Assembly: GCA_010094045.1 (NCBI GenBank) | Contig: ML986634.1 | Span: forward strand, 124,001 to 188,000 | DNA length: 64,000 nt | From: Lojkania enalia | Taxonomy: Eukaryota; Ascomycota; Dothideomycetes; Pleosporales | Reading direction: 5' to 3' | Part shown: piece after piece, positions 60,387 to 64,000 of the stretch | Numbering within the stretch: position 1 is the stretch's first letter | Layout of the letters: the number at the start of each line of letters is the position of its first letter | Position numbers and translations under genes: made by a program | The notes under the pieces: generated by a model | Seen by the model: the letters and a program-made list of their open reading frames with translations, nothing else | Told to the model about the DNA's origin: nothing | The model's database searches: none

Positions 60387-61677
60387 ATGGATACTCGCGA
60401 ACAGCCAATTCAGCTAGCTATCAGCGATTACTACGCAGGTCTCTATCTTAGTAAACGAACTGCGGTGAAGGCCTACAACATCCCTGAATCGACCCTACGA
60501 AATCGCCTGAATGGCGCGACAAATAGCGCGACCAGCCATCAACAACAGCAGCGGCTCACCTCTAAGCAAGAAGAATTCTTGGTTGAATGGATACTAGAAG
60601 AAGACGCCCGCACCTGCCCCCCTTCACACGCTCGAGCCCGCGAAATAGCTAATTGAATCTTACGAATGAATGGCGATCAAAAACCAATCGGCAAGCTCTA
60701 GCTATTACACTTTATCAAGCGGAATTCGCATATAGCCTCTGTAGTAGGTAAGAAGATTAAGGCTTCTAGAGCTGCTGCGGCCATGCCTGAGCAGCTGCGC
60801 GCCTTCAAAGAGCTCTATAAGCGTACGCGATAGGCTAGGCGTATAGCTGGAAGATATCTATAATATAGATAAGACTAATATCGCACTTGGCGTAAATGCG
60901 AATACCCTAGTCCTTACTAGGTCATCGAAAAAGAAGGCTTATATTAAATCTCCAGAGGATCGTAAGTAGGAATTAATAATTGAGTATGTCCGCCGTAGGT
61001 AAGCAATTATAGTACCTGGTTATCTTTAAAGGTAAGAGCCTATAAATCTACCCAGTTTACAGCCAACTCAGTACTAGATTAGCTATATACTACTTTAGAG
61101 AATGGCTGGACGTCGTATATAATTAGTACTAAGTAGCTACAGCGTATTTTTATACCTTAAACTACTGTTGCTAGCTCTTAGTACCGTCTATTACTAGTAG
61201 ACGGCTATAGCAACTATATTAATATTAAATTATAATAGCTTTATAAATAGAATTAAATTAAACTATTATATTTACCTATATATTTCTTATATATTCTATA
61301 GCCTCTAAATTTAGCATCTTTTTTAATATATCTTTATTATAAATATAGAATACTAAGAAGTACTACTTCTATAGTTAGAGCTTAATCTAATATTAGCTAC
61401 TATATAGGCTGACTTAAATAAGAACTAATAAGATAATAATAGGTAGAAACATATTATAGACTAACTATTAAATAGTAAGTAGTAGAACTATAAGAATTAG
61501 AGAGATAATTAGTTAGATAATAAAATATAGTATAACCTATATATATAATAATAGTAGAAGTATTAGATATAGTAGAATAGACCTAATAGACTTAATAAAT
61601 CTAATAAGCTAGGTTTAATAGTTTTAAACCTTTCTATATAAGTTAATAGATTTTTTTTATAAATTAAATTCTATATA
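60387..61677 (+). mobile_element. Pogo/Fot1-type DDE transposase relic (element A)
   Basis: The frame from ATG 60387 gives a psq-type helix-turn-helix (AISDYYAGLYLSKRTAVKAYN, PESTLRNRLNG) and a CENP-B-type second HTH start (LTSKQEEFLVEWILEEDART). It stops at TGA 60654 where Trp is expected, then continues to YKR at about 60828. After a one-base shift it reads EDIYNIDKTNIALGV, with the first catalytic Asp, and SSKKKAYIKSPEDR. Further on LLLVDGYSNYINI at about 61195 is the second catalytic Asp block, and YLPIYFLYIL-PLNLA the usual motif after it. Stops become frequent after about 60840. Its right end is not seen; element B begins at 61678. Confidence 0.7.
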
Positions 61678-61732
61678 ATATATTCTACTATTAAAGCAGC
61701 TAAACTATTAAAGCGGCTACTTTTTCTTAGCA
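61678..61732 (+). repeat. Left terminal inverted repeat of element B
   Basis: Begins ATATATTCTACTATTAAAGC after TA and ends CTTAGCA. It contains two tandem copies of a TATTAAAGCRGCTA motif. It pairs with 63472-63526 with one difference (GCAGC versus GTAGC). Confidence 0.85.
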
Positions 61733-63471
61733 TTATAAATACTATATACGAACTATAATAAATCTACAATATAACCTTCTATTAATTTAATAAGAAGGTA
61801 GAATTAAGCTTATCTTATAGGTATATAAATTAGGCTAGTTTAAGAGCGTACGACGCGCTACTATAACTTTTAATATATAATATTAACAACTCTCTACTTA
61901 ACTTTATAGAATTGTATTTCGCTTTTATATATAACTAAATTACTAGAAGCTTATAATAACTAAAGAATAAATAATTGTATAATATATTCTCGACCTTAAT
62001 TTATAAAGATTTATACCTTAGCTATATAAGATAGTAGATATAGTAGATAAACTATTAGGCGTATATAGTAGAATACTTATAGAAAAGAATTAGTTTAAAT
62101 AATTTATAGTATATATAAATAAGCTTAAAACAGCTATTAATTAAATAAAAGATTATTAAAGAATAAAATAAGAGAATTTAGAGGTTATTAACGTATAGTT
62201 TAAACTTATATAGAATATAATTGTAAAATATAGTATATATAATAATAATATTTATAACTTTAATAAGATAGACTTTTAGATAGATATTATTAATACTATA
62301 AAAGTTATTATAGGTTTAGAATATTATATAAAGCTTACTCTTATATAGTTAAATAATTATAAGTAGGTTATAATTATCTAAAGTATCTATACTATTATAT
62401 ATATAACCCTACTATTTATTATCTATAAAGGATACGTTTATATCTTTATATAATATAAAGAAGTAGGTATACTATATAATTAGAAAATTTTAGTCTCTAA
62501 AAACGGCTGGATAAATAATATACTTAGTCTTAAGTAGTTAAAATACTTTAATAAGTATATAAAGATATATTAGATAGGGTTATATAAACTACTTATTTTA
62601 GACGGCTATAAAAGCTATCTTAACTAAGAATTTAAAGATTACTATCTTATACGAAAAATCCTAACATTTTATATACCTTTTTATTTATCGTATATACTTT
62701 AGCCTCTTAATATAGTTTACTTCTTACTATTAAAGCTAAAGTACTTATAATAGATATAAGACTTAGCGCGCCGACACGTCTACTATATTAATAAAGAAGG
62801 CTTCTTTTTAGCTTTTAAGAACGTATTTTTTAATATATTTATATATAAGAACTATTAAAAGACTTTTAAAGTAATAGAAATTATTCCTCTAAACGTATAG
62901 GTTATATTAAATCGCCTTAATATATAACTATATATCCTACTAGAACTACTTCTATAAGAAGACTTTTAATAGTCTAAAACTCTAAGTAATATATATAAAT
63001 TTAAGTTATAATTAATACTTATATAAAAGTCCTTTATACGATTATTAAAAGAGGTATAAGAAGGATTCTTATAGCTTATAAAAGGTACTAAGTTAATGCT
63101 ATATTAGAATACGCTTCTTTAAACTTATAACTCTAAACTTAAAAGGTAATTAGAAGAAGTAACTAAGTATAAAATATGTAAAAGAAAGTATATTTAGTAT
63201 AGTAGTATAGTATTATATAATAAGGGATCTTTATATATAGCTGCTAAAGTATTTATAAACTCTCAACCCTTTAAGAAGACTTATAGTACTAATACTTAAA
63301 AAAGGGCTTAACCAGCTTAACGCTATTATAGTAACTATAGTAAAACTGGATATAACGCTTATACATACTAAAAGGATAGTAGAGAAAATTCTAAATTAGA
63401 TAAAAGTATATTATATATAAGATCTCTTATTAATATTAAGTAAATTAACTTTTTATATATAGTATTTATTG

Positions 63472-63526
63472 TGCTAAGAAAAAGTAGCCGCTTTAATAGT
63501 TTAGCTACTTTAATAGTAGAATATAT
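63472..63526 (-). repeat. Right terminal inverted repeat of element B
   Basis: Reverse complement of the left repeat over 55 bases with one mismatch, followed by TA at 63527-63528, as expected for a Tc1/mariner/pogo target-site duplication. Confidence 0.85.
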
Positions 63527-63708
63527 TAATTATTCTTATAAATTTATTTTATTACTATATTAAACTTCTAAGAATATATTTATTTATATTTAAAGAACCA
63601 GTAACTTTAATATTCTTTTTTTACTAAAGCTACTACTTTTAACTAATCTAATATAAATAAGGCTCTAGTATATAACTATTATAGTAGTTATTATATATAC
63701 TAGTAGTA

Positions 63709-64000
63709 ATATATTCTACTATTAAAGCGGCTAAATTATTAAAGCGGCTAAATTATTAAAGCAGCTAAATTATTAAAGCAGCTAAATTATTAAAGCGGCT
63801 AAATTATTAAAGCGGCTAAATTATTAAAGCGGCTAAATTATTAAAGCGGCTAAATTATTAAAGTAGCTACTTTTTCTTAATATAATAAATACTATATATA
63901 AAAAGTTAATTTATTTAATACTAATATTACAGACGCTTATATATAGTTAATTAATCGCACTTTAAATAGTTAATTCTATTACTATATACTATATATAAAT
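63709..64000 (+). mobile_element. Left end of a third pogo/Fot1-type copy (element C), cut by the window edge
   Basis: After TA at 63707-63708 the same terminus ATATATTCTACTATTAAAGCGG begins again in the orientation of element B. It differs by an expanded 17-bp repeat inside the TIR, then returns to the shared sequence AGTAGCTACTTTTTCTTA. The body is AT-rich like element B. Confidence 0.75.
63721..63869 (+). repeat. 17-bp minisatellite inside a transposon TIR (8 full copies plus a partial)
   Basis: Unit ATTAAAGCRGCTAAATT. Full copies start at 63721, 63738, 63755, 63772, 63789, 63806, 63823 and 63840; a partial one starts at 63857. Copies 3 and 4 have GCAGC, the others GCGGC. The unit occurs twice in each TIR of element B. 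Confidence 0.92.

Larger units (their letters stand above)
61678..63526 (+). mobile_element. RIP-mutated pogo/Fot1-type DNA transposon with 55-bp TIRs (element B)
   Basis: 1849-bp element bounded by 55-bp terminal inverted repeats and TA on each side. The plus strand carries one long frame without indels, readable from about 62345 to 63400 despite dozens of TAA and TAG codons. It includes KLLILDGYKSYLN (catalytic Asp block), then YIPFYLSYIL-PLNIVYF, the LPxHxSHxLQPLD motif of the family, and DLARRHVYYINKEGF. The N-terminal half is more eroded. A C-terminal zinc knuckle is visible with Tyr in place of Cys and His. Almost every expected Gln codon is a stop. This is a full-length but dead copy; length fits Fot1 elements. 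Confidence 0.8.

Noticed and set aside
61200..64000. AT-rich right end as mitochondrial DNA or a centromere
   Set aside because: Transposase frames, TIRs and stop codons at expected Gln positions are explained by RIP of DNA transposons; no mitochondrial genes or rRNA are present.

Overview
The window is nuclear DNA of a filamentous ascomycete (Pezizomycotina; Leotiomycetes is my guess from the gene set, not something the sequence proves). Genes carry short GT-AG introns, mostly 44-125 bp. There is a HET-domain gene, which is confined to filamentous ascomycetes. The right end has been reduced to AT by what looks like repeat-induced point mutation (RIP). I joined exons by reading frame, splice sites and family alignment from memory; no search was run.

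Left part (1-20.7 kb): mitochondrial leucyl-tRNA synthetase (cut by the window edge), a LAT/MUP1-type amino-acid permease, an AYR1-like short-chain dehydrogenase, a fungal multi-pass membrane protein, a Ser/Thr-rich probable GPI protein, a seven-helix receptor-like protein with a long cytoplasmic tail, and a divergent pair of amino-acid biosynthesis genes: phosphoserine aminotransferase (serine) and homoaconitase (lysine, alpha-aminoadipate route). One TGACTC cross-pathway-control core lies between that pair.

Middle (20.7-45 kb): a broken G-alpha-like gene with a fungal N-terminal helical domain, a secreted DUF1996 protein, a secreted GH5 glycoside hydrolase, a small two-helix protein, a mitochondrial HemK/MTQ1 release-factor methyltransferase, a frameshifted sulfotransferase-like gene, an MFS sugar transporter under a palindromic CreA-type site, a frameshifted HET gene, an HMG-box-like gene cut by two in-frame stops, and a DHA1-type MFS transporter.

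Conserved block (45-54 kb): Fes1 (Hsp70 nucleotide exchange factor), actin (six exons, exactly 375 residues), and a head-to-head pair of proteasome assembly chaperone 3 and the DEAH RNA helicase Dhr1/Ecm16. These are intact housekeeping genes.

Right end (54-64 kb): gene decay followed by transposons. There is a DUF1223 pseudogene, a C2H2 zinc-finger relic, then a pogo/Fot1-type transposase relic. Next comes a complete RIP-mutated DDE element with 55-bp terminal inverted repeats (61678-63526). A further copy of the same terminus starts at 63709, and its subterminal 17-bp motif has expanded to eight full copies. Most in-frame stops in this end sit where related proteins have Gln, Arg or Trp, as C-to-T or G-to-A change would give. 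The main theme is therefore a gradient from intact core genes through accessory genes with single lesions to transposons destroyed by RIP.
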